Source: Pirellulales bacterium
Lineage (GTDB): Bacteria; Planctomycetota; Planctomycetia; Pirellulales; Lacipirellulaceae
Direction of reading: 5' to 3'
NCBI GenBank assembly: GCA_019636345.1
Contig: JAHBXQ010000003.1
Location: forward strand, 1 to 64,000
Length of the DNA stretch: 64,000 nucleotides
The position numbers and the translations under genes were made by a program. Of this stretch, positions 48,483-57,390 are shown piece after piece; position 1 is the first letter of the stretch; the number at the start of each line of letters is the position of its first letter. The notes beneath the pieces were generated by a model. The model searched no databases. It was not told the DNA's origin and saw only the letters and a program-made list of their open reading frames with translations.

Positions 48483-49901
48483 CTAGCACCGCCGCCAGCG
48501 ACCGGCGCGGACTCCCCAGGCGGTCAGGCCCAACGCCAGCAGTCCTGCGGCGGCCGGTTCGGGGACGACGGCGAAGTGATTCGCCATGACGTGTCCGGCG
48601 ACCTCGCGGCCCAGGGCGATTCCGTCGGTGGCGTCGAAGATCCAGTGGATCCCCATGTAGATCCGGCTGTAGGCGTTCTCCCACTCCGCCTCGCTGAAGC
48701 TGGCGAAGTCGCGCGTACCGTCGACCCCGATCTGAGCCATCTCGTCAGGGATCGAGCCGGGAGCCAACTCGTCCGAGTTGAGCGTGAAGTTCACCACGTC
48801 GACGCCATAAAACCGTCGCAGGGTCTCAAAAGTCGCGGCGCCCATCGTGGCGTGGCCCGAGACGTACGCCGGGAACGGCGGGGTAAAATCGTCGCTCGTG
48901 TGGTTCGGCGCGTCTCCGGGGGCGCCGAGCGGGATCCAATTCGGGTCGGCGATCGTGTCGGGGTTGCCGTCCGTGTCGGCCTCGCGGATCCCGGCGATCG
49001 GCCGCCAGAAGTCGTCGGTGAATTTCACGTCCCAGGCGGCGATCGCGGCGTCGGCCATCGCGACCGACGCCATGGCGAACAGCAGCGCATCCTGCTCAGG
49101 CGTGTTGCCGAACTGGATCGAGACGTCGTGGAGGTTGCGATTGTAGAGAACCGGCGGGGGCCCCATGCCCGCGCGATCGTAAGCCCAGAACAGCGCAATC
49201 TCGGTCCCTCCGACCGCCTCCCGCTCGGGGCTCACCAGAGCTCCCATGGTCTTCACTTCGTTGTACGCGTCGGTATAGGCCTGCGAGTGCATATCGGGAA
49301 CGCCGGGAACGTAGAAGTCGGTCGTCGCGGCGCCGGAGAACATGGGGACGGTTCCCCAGCCGGGTCCCCACGCCTCTTGCCCGGGATGCATCGGATCGGG
49401 GCGCCAGCGGCCCGGATCGTTGCTAGTCGTGTAAGAGATCGAATCGGCCGCGTTGTCGTTGGAGCGGGCATCGATGTATGTCTGCGCGACCGAGGCGCCG
49501 AAGTTGAGGCCGGCCGTTTTCTCGGCCCCGTCGGGAATCGCAGCCAGGGCCGCCGCAAGCGCCGCGTCGAGCTGGGATTGTTCGGCGCTGTAGACGCTGG
49601 AGAGCACCGTGTAGGCCGCCTGGGCGACCGCGGCGTCGCGGCTGGCGCCCGCGGGAGCGAGCCCCTGGTGGAGGAACTGCGCGTGCGTCGGCTGGAACGC
49701 CTGGTAAACGTCGTAGATGGCGCCGTTGGTCATCGCCATCGAGCGGGTCGCCCAACCGGGGTTGGCCGTCGCCATGTCGGCCTGAGCGACGGCGCGGAGC
49801 GTCGCGTTCCATTGACGTACATCGGACCCGCTCGCACGATCGCACAGGGATGCGCCGAGCGTCCCCGCCAAGATCGCCAACGTCAAAGTAGTGCGCATCA
49901 T
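48483..49901 (-). CDS. Vanadium-dependent haloperoxidase-like PEP-CTERM protein
   Basis: 472 residues from ATG 49901 (MMRTTLTLAILAGTLG, signal peptide about 1-24). Vanadium-haloperoxidase/PAP2 motifs: PPFPAYVSGHATMG (Ser348-Gly-His350, the P-SGH motif) and YSRIYMGIHWIFDATDG (Arg413, His419 as ligand, Asp423), plus the first Arg/Lys region in WDVKFTDDFWRPI. The end is VPEPAAAGLLALGLTAWGVRAGRWRR, a PEP-CTERM sorting signal (VPEP 446-449), so it should be processed by exosortase and surface-located. A paralogue is at 51568-52884. Confidence 0.9.
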   Translation of the reverse strand: MMRTTLTLAILAGTLGASLCDRASGSDVRQWNATLRAVAQADMATANPGWATRSMAMTNGAIYDVYQAFQPTHAQFLHQGLAPAGASRDAAVAQAAYTVLSSVYSAEQSQLDAALAAALAAIPDGAEKTAGLNFGASVAQTYIDARSNDNAADSISYTTSNDPGRWRPDPMHPGQEAWGPGWGTVPMFSGAATTDFYVPGVPDMHSQAYTDAYNEVKTMGALVSPEREAVGGTEIALFWAYDRAGMGPPPVLYNRNLHDVSIQFGNTPEQDALLFAMASVAMADAAIAAWDVKFTDDFWRPIAGIREADTDGNPDTIADPNWIPLGAPGDAPNHTSDDFTPPFPAYVSGHATMGAATFETLRRFYGVDVVNFTLNSDELAPGSIPDEMAQIGVDGTRDFASFSEAEWENAYSRIYMGIHWIFDATDGIALGREVAGHVMANHFAVVPEPAAAGLLALGLTAWGVRAGRWRRC

Positions 49902-50353
49902 CAGTTGAAAACCTCTTGGTGAACGACCACGCCCCCAGGCGAGTCGCAAACATCGATGCTCGACAGGGACCGTCGTTCGCGTCGCGCTGCACGTTTCCGC
50001 GAAGGGCGGCGATGAAAATCGCTTCCGCCCGGCGCCGGCAGTTCTCGATGACGAGAACAAACGCCGTGGGCGCCACGCTTCATCCGTGAAAGCGAAGAAA
50101 CCGCTATGAGAGGGCCGCCCGGGGCGACACCCCGCGGACGACGGAAAGCGTGCGGCTAAGACAAACGAACGAGGTCGTTAGCAATCTCGGGTAAGTGATC
50201 AGCGACTGACGTCCCCCCCTGCGAGGTTGATATTCGCTGCGTGGGTCGACAATGTCAAGCAAATTGCCGCATTTTCTTAGTCCCCCCAAGCCGACAGGGC
50301 CGTTCCCTGGGAACAGCCTGGCGCAACTCGCCCGAGCGACCCCTGACACCACG
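49902..50353. other. Intergenic region
   Basis: About 450 bp on the same strand between two genes. It holds a small palindrome GTTCCCTGGGAAC (50302-50314). No gene seen. Confidence 0.5.
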
Positions 50354-51031
50354 CTATTCCTCGCCCGGATCGCCGATCAGCCGCAGGTACTCGGCTAATT
50401 GCGACTGGACGTCCAGCAGTTCCTGCCACTGGGACAGGGGAATGCTGACGCTCGATTGCTGGTCGTCGATCGCGGCCCCCTGCACGAGCTGCCGGGTGCG
50501 GAGGTGGAGGTATTCGAGCAACTCCGACAGCTGGGCCGCTTGGCCCGCCGACAGCCGCTCGGGAAGCTCCGGAGGGCTAGGAATGTGGAGCGTGCTTTGC
50601 AGGTCTTCGGAGGCCCCCAGCTTCAGCTCCAGGCTCAGCGATTGGGGGTCGCTCGTGCTGCGGACGTCGTCGGCCAGCAACTCGCCCGTTTCGCCGATGC
50701 CGTCGTTCCGCAATTCCTCGAGCCGATGCGCAATCTGGTCGCGGGTGCCGAACAACAGCACGCTGCGCCCCAGCGAGATGACGTCGCCGTAGCGGAGGAT
50801 CCGCAGGTGGGCGTCCTCGCCGTTGACGCGGGTGCCGTTGGTGCTCTCCAGGTCGGTCAGGACGAGCTTGCCCGAGTCTTCCTGGATTTTGAGGTGGAAC
50901 CGGCTGATCCGCTCGTCGTTGAGCTGGACCGAGTTCCCCTCCTCGCGGCCGATGGTGATGGGGGGCGGCAATTCCGCGAAGACGCGGCCCCGATCGGCTC
51001 CGTCGAGCACTCGCAACGTAATGTGAGTCAT
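50354..51031 (-). CDS. FHA-domain protein
   Basis: 225 residues from ATG 51031 (MTHITLRVLDGADRG). The FHA domain covers residues 1-95: ITIGREEGNSVQLNDERISRFHLKI and LVLTDLESTNGTRVNGEDAHLRILRYGDVISLG contain the conserved GRE, S-RFH and NGT-VNG motifs for phosphothreonine binding. After it come a short helical part and a C-terminal helix (PLSQWQELLDVQSQLAEYLRL). It is a signalling adaptor; its kinase is not in the window. It sits between the two haloperoxidase genes with a BFD-like gene. Confidence 0.9.
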   Translation of the reverse strand: MTHITLRVLDGADRGRVFAELPPPITIGREEGNSVQLNDERISRFHLKIQEDSGKLVLTDLESTNGTRVNGEDAHLRILRYGDVISLGRSVLLFGTRDQIAHRLEELRNDGIGETGELLADDVRSTSDPQSLSLELKLGASEDLQSTLHIPSPPELPERLSAGQAAQLSELLEYLHLRTRQLVQGAAIDDQQSSVSIPLSQWQELLDVQSQLAEYLRLIGDPGEE

Positions 51032-51198
51032 GATGCCCGCGCCGCCAGCGTGCCTCTGCCCTGCGCCCAATGCGAGGTCAACGACCTGGCCGGTCGCCCT
51101 CACGCGCTCAATGCCCCCCCATCATGCGCTTATAACACGCCAACCGCCCCCCAGCAAGCAAAACCGCTGCTGCGACTAGGTTTACCGCAACGGGACGC

Positions 51199-51513
51199 TC
51201 ACGGCGCCCCGGGGGGCGAGTCCTCGGCCGGAGCCGGCGGCGTAGCGCCCGGAGGGGGCGTCCCCCCGCCGGCGCGGACGTAACGGCTCCGGTCTCGGGC
51301 GTACTCGTCCGCGGCGGGAAGTTCCGCCGCGTCGCTGGCCTGAGCCGCATCGAACAACCGCTGCAAAAACGGTCGGCACCATCCGCACCCCGTTCCCGCG
51401 CCAAAGCAATCCGCCAGCTGCCCGACGCGGCGCGGTCGCTCGACGCGCAAGTAACTCTCCACCTTGCGGCGAGTCACGTGAAAGCAGAGGCACAGTTCGT
51501 CGTCAGGTTGCAT
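51199..51513 (-). CDS. BFD-like [2Fe-2S] ferredoxin domain protein
   Basis: 104 residues. Cys8, Cys10, Cys43 and Cys46 (LCLCFHVTRRKVESYL and GAGTGCGWCRPFL) form the pattern of bacterioferritin-associated ferredoxin (BFD) and NirB-type [2Fe-2S] domains. The rest is an acidic, Ala/Pro-rich tail (AGGGTPPPGATPPAPAEDS) of unknown role. BFD-like proteins mobilise iron or act as regulators. No bacterioferritin is visible. It lies between the two haloperoxidase-like genes on the same strand. Confidence 0.85.
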   Translation of the reverse strand: MQPDDELCLCFHVTRRKVESYLRVERPRRVGQLADCFGAGTGCGWCRPFLQRLFDAAQASDAAELPAADEYARDRSRYVRAGGGTPPPGATPPAPAEDSPPGAP

Positions 51514-51567
51514 CGAGACGAATCTCCCCTGGGCCCACGGCCTGCCGCGGCTACCTGCCGGGCGACG

Positions 51568-52884
51568 CTAGCGCCGGCGGCGGAGCAGCAAGCCCGCCAT
51601 CGCTGCCGCCGCCAGGGCGACGGCCCCCGGCTCGGGGACGGCGGCGAAGTAATTGGCCGCAATATACTGGCCGAGCGCCGTCCCGCTCAATCGTCCCCCC
51701 TCGTTGCCGAAATTGAAATGGATGCCGCCGTAGATGCGGCTCAACCCTGACTCGAGCGAGGCCGCAGTGAAGCTGTCGTATGATCGTGTCACCATCGCGA
51801 TGTCGTCGCTGCCGACGGTGAACGGGACGTCGTCCGTGCCGAAGAACGCCGCGAGCACCGCCGCCGCGGCGGCGCTGAACGTGCTATGCCCGCTCGTGTA
51901 CTCGGGGAAGGGGGGCGTCGTCAGCAGAGGAGCCCAGGCGTCGTCGTCGAGCGCGGCCGTCGCGGCGACCGTATCCGCTTCGCGGATCGCCGTGATGGGG
52001 CGCCAAAGGTCGTACTGGTACTTCGCGTCCCAGCAGACGATCGCCGCGTCGGCCAAGGCCACGTTGAGCATAGCGAGCATCCGCGCGTTCTCGGCCAGCG
52101 ACAACCCTTGCGACTCGCCGACGACGAGCGCGATGCGATTCCAATGCCCCGGAGGGGTCTCGGTGCCGGCGCCGTTCGCCCAGAACTGCGCGATCTCGGT
52201 TTGATCGGTCGTGCGGGTCGAGCCGACCGCGGCGCCCAGCGACTTCACCTCGGCGACCGCTGCGACGTACTCGGCCGAATTGAGGGCCGGCGGGGGCGGG
52301 GGCAAATATCCGAGCGTCGAGGCGATTCCGAACGGCGTCACGTCCCCCCAATGCGGCAACAGCGGGGCGGCGAATCCCGGAGCCGTCGGAACCCATCCCC
52401 CGGGTCCGCCGGTCGGGACGTAGCTCGAACTCCCCGTCGAACCGTCCGCCGCGCGACTGGCGAGCATCCCCGCGGCCACGGTCGAGCCAAGCGTGGTTCC
52501 GGCGATCTTCGCGGGGCCGTCGGCGATGCCGCTGAGTTGAGTCGCGAGTTGGGCGTCGTAAATCGCCGCGCGGGTCGGGAACAGCGCGACCATCATGTCG
52601 CGCGCCGCCTGGGCCGCGGCCGCTTCAGCCGAGGCGCCGATCGTCACGGGGGCGTACAGATACGGGGCGTACTGCCGGTCGGCCGAGTTCGCCGCGTCGA
52701 AAATCGCCGCATGGACCATCGCCATGGCGCGGCTGGCGCGGGGAGGCGGGGTCGAGCTGGCGCGGATCGTATCGCGAAGCTCGTTGTTCCAATCGATGAC
52801 AATGTCGGCCTCGGCGGAACGCCACAATCCCGCGCTCAAGGCGACTCCCAAACCCAATCGGCTGACGACGGCAAACACTCGCAT
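51568..52884 (-). CDS. Vanadium-dependent haloperoxidase-like PEP-CTERM protein
   Basis: 438 residues from ATG 52884 (MRVFAVVSRLGLGVALSAGLW, signal peptide). Motifs: PPFPEYTSGHSTFS (Ser-Gly-His333) and GLSRIYGGIHFNFGNEGG (Arg383 and His389; the Asp after it is replaced by Asn), plus WDAKYQYDLWRPITAIREADT. The C-terminal VPEPGAVALAAAAMAGLLLRRRR is a PEP-CTERM signal. Same family as 48483-49901 but only moderately similar, so the pair is an old duplication. Probably surface-located. Confidence 0.9.
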   Translation of the reverse strand: MRVFAVVSRLGLGVALSAGLWRSAEADIVIDWNNELRDTIRASSTPPPRASRAMAMVHAAIFDAANSADRQYAPYLYAPVTIGASAEAAAAQAARDMMVALFPTRAAIYDAQLATQLSGIADGPAKIAGTTLGSTVAAGMLASRAADGSTGSSSYVPTGGPGGWVPTAPGFAAPLLPHWGDVTPFGIASTLGYLPPPPPALNSAEYVAAVAEVKSLGAAVGSTRTTDQTEIAQFWANGAGTETPPGHWNRIALVVGESQGLSLAENARMLAMLNVALADAAIVCWDAKYQYDLWRPITAIREADTVAATAALDDDAWAPLLTTPPFPEYTSGHSTFSAAAAAVLAAFFGTDDVPFTVGSDDIAMVTRSYDSFTAASLESGLSRIYGGIHFNFGNEGGRLSGTALGQYIAANYFAAVPEPGAVALAAAAMAGLLLRRRR

Positions 52885-53076
52885 GATGAACGCTCTCGGG
52901 AGAATGGACGCCGATGTGGCAGGCCGGGGACGGAGTCTCCACGGCGCAGCACTCCTCCATTCAAGTTGGGACCTGCGGGGAGAACAAGAAAAAAGTCGCC
53001 CGGCGATCGTCGGCGCTCGGCCGAACGAACCCGCCATGCCCGCACAATCCACACGGATTTCGCCCCGGCGCGTCGC

Positions 53077-54252
53077 TCAACAAGGACCTGTCGCAATGCG
53101 CAGGGCCACTTGCAGCGCCCGCTGATACTCGTCCAAATCGAGCCACTCCTCGGCGGTGTGGATCGCGTTCTGGCCGCAGCCGAGCGTCACGGTCGGGATG
53201 CCGCGGGCGGTGAGCCAATTGGCGTCGAGACCGCCGTTGGCGACGATGAGTTCCGGCTTCTCCCCTTCGGCCGAGATCGCCGCGGACGCTCGAAGCACGG
53301 CGGGATGGTCCGGCGCCAAGCGAAACGCCTCGTAATCCAACTGCCCGCGGATGGTCGCAGCGCCGGTCCGCCCCGCGGCGTTCTTCACTTGCCGCGCGGC
53401 GCGATGAAAGGCCTGTTCGATCTCGTGCACGATCCGCGCGCGGAACTGGGGATCGTGACTCCGCGCCTCGGCTCGCAGGTCGACGCGATCGGTCACCACG
53501 TTCGTAGCCGCGCCGCCGGCGATGACTCCCACATTGCTCGTGCCGCGACGGGCGCCCTTTTCAATCAACCCGTGCCAGCCGTTCTGGACCAATTCGGCGA
53601 TCGCCAGCGAAGCGATCGCGATGGCGCTCACGCCATCCTCGGGATGCCCGCCGGCGTGGCTGGCGATTCCCGTGAGCGTGATCGCCAGTCGATATCCCCC
53701 GGTGGCGCCGACTGTGACGCGGTTGGCCGCGCCGCCGTCCCAGTTGAAGCCCGCCTGCGGACGCCCCAGCAGGGCCAGCTTCGCCGTGCGGGCGCCGTGC
53801 AGGCCGACCTCCTCTTGCACGGTCCACAGAAAGGTGAGCGGCGGGTGCGGAGCCTTGGTCCGCAGCAGCTCGAGCGCCGTGGCCAGCAACACTGCACACC
53901 CCGCGCGGTCGTCGCCGCCAAGTCCGGTGCGGCGATCGGCGGCGACGATCCGCCGGCCGCGCCGCACGGGGCAGGCCCCCGCGCAGATCGGCACCGTATC
54001 CATGTGAGCCGAGAACAACTGCCGCGGCCCGCGGCGCGTGCCGGGGAGCTTGACGACCACGTTGCCGACCGACGACGACACGGGAGAGCCCTTGGGGGGC
54101 GCATCACGGACGATCGTCGACCGCGGCGCCCCCGCTGCGATCAACCGTCGGCAGAGGAAATCGGCAACCGGTTCCTCGCCCCCGCTGGGCCCGGGGAGTG
54201 CTAGCAACTCCATGAGCAAATCGACGCCGAGAGCAGCTGGCTTTCGCTTCAC
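53077..54252 (-). CDS. M20/M42-type metallopeptidase
   Basis: 391 residues from GTG 54252, read as VKRKPAALGVDLLMELLALPG. Dinuclear-metal motifs: SAHMDTVP (His83, Asp85), GLGGDDRAG (Asp114) and WTVQEEVGLHGA (Glu147, Glu148). A dimerisation/lid region (TGIASHAGGHPEDGVSAI) and a C-terminal LGCGQNAIHTAEEWLDLDEY with the last His ligand complete the set, as in peptidase T-like and PepT/M20 enzymes. It probably cleaves small peptides in the cytoplasm. No signal peptide. The divergent gene at 54538 begins 286 bases away. Confidence 0.9.
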   Translation of the reverse strand: MKRKPAALGVDLLMELLALPGPSGGEEPVADFLCRRLIAAGAPRSTIVRDAPPKGSPVSSSVGNVVVKLPGTRRGPRQLFSAHMDTVPICAGACPVRRGRRIVAADRRTGLGGDDRAGCAVLLATALELLRTKAPHPPLTFLWTVQEEVGLHGARTAKLALLGRPQAGFNWDGGAANRVTVGATGGYRLAITLTGIASHAGGHPEDGVSAIAIASLAIAELVQNGWHGLIEKGARRGTSNVGVIAGGAATNVVTDRVDLRAEARSHDPQFRARIVHEIEQAFHRAARQVKNAAGRTGAATIRGQLDYEAFRLAPDHPAVLRASAAISAEGEKPELIVANGGLDANWLTARGIPTVTLGCGQNAIHTAEEWLDLDEYQRALQVALRIATGPC

Positions 54253-54537
54253 GATGCACCGAGGGGGGGAATGCTGGCGTCGTCGCGCGGGGGGTCTCGC
54301 AGGGGAAGACGCCGAATAGTCCGCCCAAATTGCCGCGGCCAGGGACGTATACCCGCAATACGCCCGTTCAGCATGAGCTTCCGGCACACTCGACGCAAGC
54401 CGCCGAGCCCGCACGCCCGATCATATCCTCAAGGGTGCGCCGCGTTTGCGCGACGACCGCGCCGTCGTTGCCGACGAGCGCGACGCGGCGACGACGATTC
54501 AGGCCGCGAAAATCGCGACCGACGAGGGGGAAGATCG

Positions 54538-57381
54538 ATGGAGTGGATTCGCAGACGAGCGCGCTGGCCTCGCGTCGCCGCGCTGTTGTTGTTGTTCGGG
54601 CTGACCGTCGCGGCGCCCCGTTGCTGGCACTGGCTGCGCGAGCAGCGCAGTCCGTCTGCGGCAACGGCGCTCGACGATCGTCCGACGCCGATCAAGGTCG
54701 TGCGGATCGAGCCGTTGCCGGCCGAGACGGTCGACGCCGCAACGACTTTGCCGGCGATTCATGACGCGGGACCGGAACTTCCTCCGGTCGTCGTTCCCTC
54801 GCCGGCGTCGCGCCCGGCGCCCCGGCCCGCTTCCGCGCCGCTGTTGGAAGACGATTACGCCTTGGTCGACGACCCGCTGCCGCCGCGCCACGGGGCGGGC
54901 GCGTTCACGCTGTCGAACCAAGTCGAAGCCATGCCGAGCATGGCCCCGCTGGCGACCAGCAGCGGTCCACGGCTGCCGCCGCCCGAGCGGACCGCGCCGA
55001 CCGCGCCTCCGACGCCCCCGGCGATCCCGGCTCCCGCCCAGCCGGCGCCGGACGTGACGCAGTTGTTGGCCATGCGGGACGCGGTCGCACAGCTCGTCGC
55101 GGGCGTGCGGCAGATCGAGCTGCCGCGAATCGAACCGCCGGCGCCCCGCATCGAATCCCCCGTCCCGGTGCGCGTTCAAGTGACCAGCGAGTACGACCGG
55201 CTCGCAATGGCGCCGCCGCGCGAGGAAGGGGAGGGGGACGACGTGACCCCCACCGAGCGGTCGCCGCATGATTCGCCGATCGAGCCCGAGGCCGAGGCGC
55301 ACGTCGCCGCCCGCCAGGCGCCGCGACCGCTGCTCGTGATCGCGCCGACGGTGCTGGCCGAACAGCTCGAACAAGCGGCCGATCTCGGCCGGGGCATGTC
55401 GTGGGCGGCCGAGGCGCTCGCGCTGCTGCCGACGATGACGGCCCCCGAGATATCGATCGCCGACGCGGAAGCCGCTCTGGCGCAATTCGATCGGTTGGCG
55501 GCGATCGGGCTCGACGAGGCGCTGGCCGTCCGCGATCCCGCGGAGCAGCGGACCGCGATCCGCGCCGCGAAGTCGCTCGCCCGACGCCTGCCGTTGTGGC
55601 ACGCCCTGGTCGCCGAACGGCAAGCCGGGGTTCCGCTGCTGCAACCGCACGAAGCCGTCGAGGCCGACGCCGCGCGGGTGATGCAATTGCTCCACGAATT
55701 CGCCGCGCTGACGGCCGGTTCCGACGCCGGGACGGCGTGGCGCGACTACTTGCTGCTCGATCAACTTGCGGCGCTGGCAAGCGTCGGGGGCGCCGATCGC
55801 GCAGCCCCGCGGCGGCAGATCGCGCGGCGATTCTTCGCCCGGATCGAGTCCGACCGCCTGACCGACGCGCAGCGCGCGTTTCTCGCCGCGAGCCCCGCGC
55901 CGCGATTGGCCGAGGCGCTCGCTCCCTGGGCGACAGGCCCGGTGAAAATCTCGACCCTCGCGGCGCTCGTCGAACGATACGAGCTGCGCGGGGCTCAGCG
56001 CGACGCCGATCTGATCGCCGAGCTGCAAGCCCGGTTGGCTCACGGCGGCGATCCCCGTCTCGCGGAGTTGGCTGACCAACTCGACCGCGCCTACCGCAAC
56101 GGCAACATGCGCCTGGCGGTGACCGAAGACCTGCTCAACCGGCTTACGCCGCAGCCCGCACCGCAGACGACCCCGGTCCATGAACGGATCGCCGGGATCG
56201 ACGTCCGCGGCCGGGCGCGGACCACGACCAAGTTGGCCGTGCGTTTGACCCCCGACCCGCATCAGTGGAATCTCGGCATCGAAGCGGCCGGCGCCGTGCA
56301 GAGCCAGACCTACTCGAAGACTTGGCCGGCCAAGGTCCGCAACAACGGCCGCGTCGAGTACGAGGCCCGCAAGGACGTCAAGATCGGCGCCGAGGGGGTG
56401 CAACTCGCTCCTGCCGAGGCGCGGACCGGAACCAACCGCAGCACGCTGGCCGGGGTCGACAGCACGTTCGAGCCGCTGCCGATCGTCGGCGCGCTGGTCG
56501 AGAACTACGCCATCGAGAAGAACCAGGAGCGCCGCCCGCGGGCCTTGTCGCAAGTGCGAATCAAGGTGCAGCGCACCGCCAAGTCGCGGCTCGATCGCGA
56601 GGCCGACGCCAAGCTCTCCGAGTTCGAGGAGCAGTTCCGCACCACGGTGCTGGAGCCGCTGGAGAAGATCTCGTTGGCGGTCGAACCGCTGGAGATGTAC
56701 ACCACCGACCAGCGCGCCGTGATGCGCCTGCGGATGGCCGACGCCGGCCAATTGGGCGCCCATACGCCCCGTCCCTCGGCGCCAGGCGACAGCTTGGCGA
56801 GCGTGCAACTCCACGAGTCGGCGCTCAACAACGCCGCCCGCGGACTAGGGCTCGAGGGATGCAAATTCACCTCGGCCGAACTTTACGAAACGCTCGCCCA
56901 GCGCTTGGGCCGGCCGATGGCGCCCCCTCAGCGCGATCTCTCCGCACGGGCCACGGTGACGTTCGCCAACACCGACGCCGCCCGGTTGCGCTGCCACGGC
57001 GATCGCATCGAGCTGACCCTGTCAATTGCCGAGTTGGCGCAGGGGCGCGACCGCATCCGCAACGTCGAAGTCCACGCGTTCTTCCGGCCGGTCGTCGAGG
57101 GGCTGGAGCTGAAACTCGTCCGCGACGGCTCGCTGCAGTTCAACGGTCCGCGGTTGCTGACCGGGCCGCGGATCGTGCTCCACAGCGTATTCGGCAAGCT
57201 GCTTCCCAAAGACCAGGAGGTCGTGCTCTTGGCGCCGCACGTGGACGGCGACCCGCGCTTCGCGGGGCTGATGGTCACCCAACTGGTGATCGAAGACGGC
57301 TGGATCGCGCTGGCTTTGGGCCCGGAGTCCCCCGAACGAACGGCCTGGCGAAGCGACCCGACGACGACCGAAAGCCGCTGA
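54538..57381 (+). CDS. Large exported planctomycete protein, 947 residues
   Basis: Start at ATG 54538 (MEWIRRRARWPRVAALLLLFG). One N-terminal membrane helix or signal anchor (RVAALLLLFGLTVAA) is followed by a Pro/Arg-rich linker (about 30-280), then a helical region (AAEALALLPTMTAPEISIADAEAALAQFDRLAAIG...) and, from about 540, a large mostly beta region (HERIAGIDVRGRARTTTKLAVRLTPDPHQWNLGIEAAGAVQSQTYSKT, KVRNNGRVEYEARKDVKIGAEG). The beta region has the long amphipathic strands of proteins associated with outer-membrane or cell-surface assembly in planctomycetes. No known domain. Function unknown. Confidence 0.82.
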   Translation: MEWIRRRARWPRVAALLLLFGLTVAAPRCWHWLREQRSPSAATALDDRPTPIKVVRIEPLPAETVDAATTLPAIHDAGPELPPVVVPSPASRPAPRPASAPLLEDDYALVDDPLPPRHGAGAFTLSNQVEAMPSMAPLATSSGPRLPPPERTAPTAPPTPPAIPAPAQPAPDVTQLLAMRDAVAQLVAGVRQIELPRIEPPAPRIESPVPVRVQVTSEYDRLAMAPPREEGEGDDVTPTERSPHDSPIEPEAEAHVAARQAPRPLLVIAPTVLAEQLEQAADLGRGMSWAAEALALLPTMTAPEISIADAEAALAQFDRLAAIGLDEALAVRDPAEQRTAIRAAKSLARRLPLWHALVAERQAGVPLLQPHEAVEADAARVMQLLHEFAALTAGSDAGTAWRDYLLLDQLAALASVGGADRAAPRRQIARRFFARIESDRLTDAQRAFLAASPAPRLAEALAPWATGPVKISTLAALVERYELRGAQRDADLIAELQARLAHGGDPRLAELADQLDRAYRNGNMRLAVTEDLLNRLTPQPAPQTTPVHERIAGIDVRGRARTTTKLAVRLTPDPHQWNLGIEAAGAVQSQTYSKTWPAKVRNNGRVEYEARKDVKIGAEGVQLAPAEARTGTNRSTLAGVDSTFEPLPIVGALVENYAIEKNQERRPRALSQVRIKVQRTAKSRLDREADAKLSEFEEQFRTTVLEPLEKISLAVEPLEMYTTDQRAVMRLRMADAGQLGAHTPRPSAPGDSLASVQLHESALNNAARGLGLEGCKFTSAELYETLAQRLGRPMAPPQRDLSARATVTFANTDAARLRCHGDRIELTLSIAELAQGRDRIRNVEVHAFFRPVVEGLELKLVRDGSLQFNGPRLLTGPRIVLHSVFGKLLPKDQEVVLLAPHVDGDPRFAGLMVTQLVIEDGWIALALGPESPERTAWRSDPTTTESR

Positions 57382-57390
57382 CGGCCCGGT

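Noticed and set aside
50302-50314. Palindrome GTTCCCTGGGAAC as a terminator
   Set aside because: No T run on either strand and a one-base loop.
51886-54204. Long plus-strand frame opposite the haloperoxidase and peptidase genes
   Set aside because: It spans two unrelated genes and an intergenic gap, which a real gene would not.
54499-56814. Long minus-strand frame opposite the 947-residue protein
   Set aside because: Arg/Gly/Gln-rich antisense shadow with no motif.
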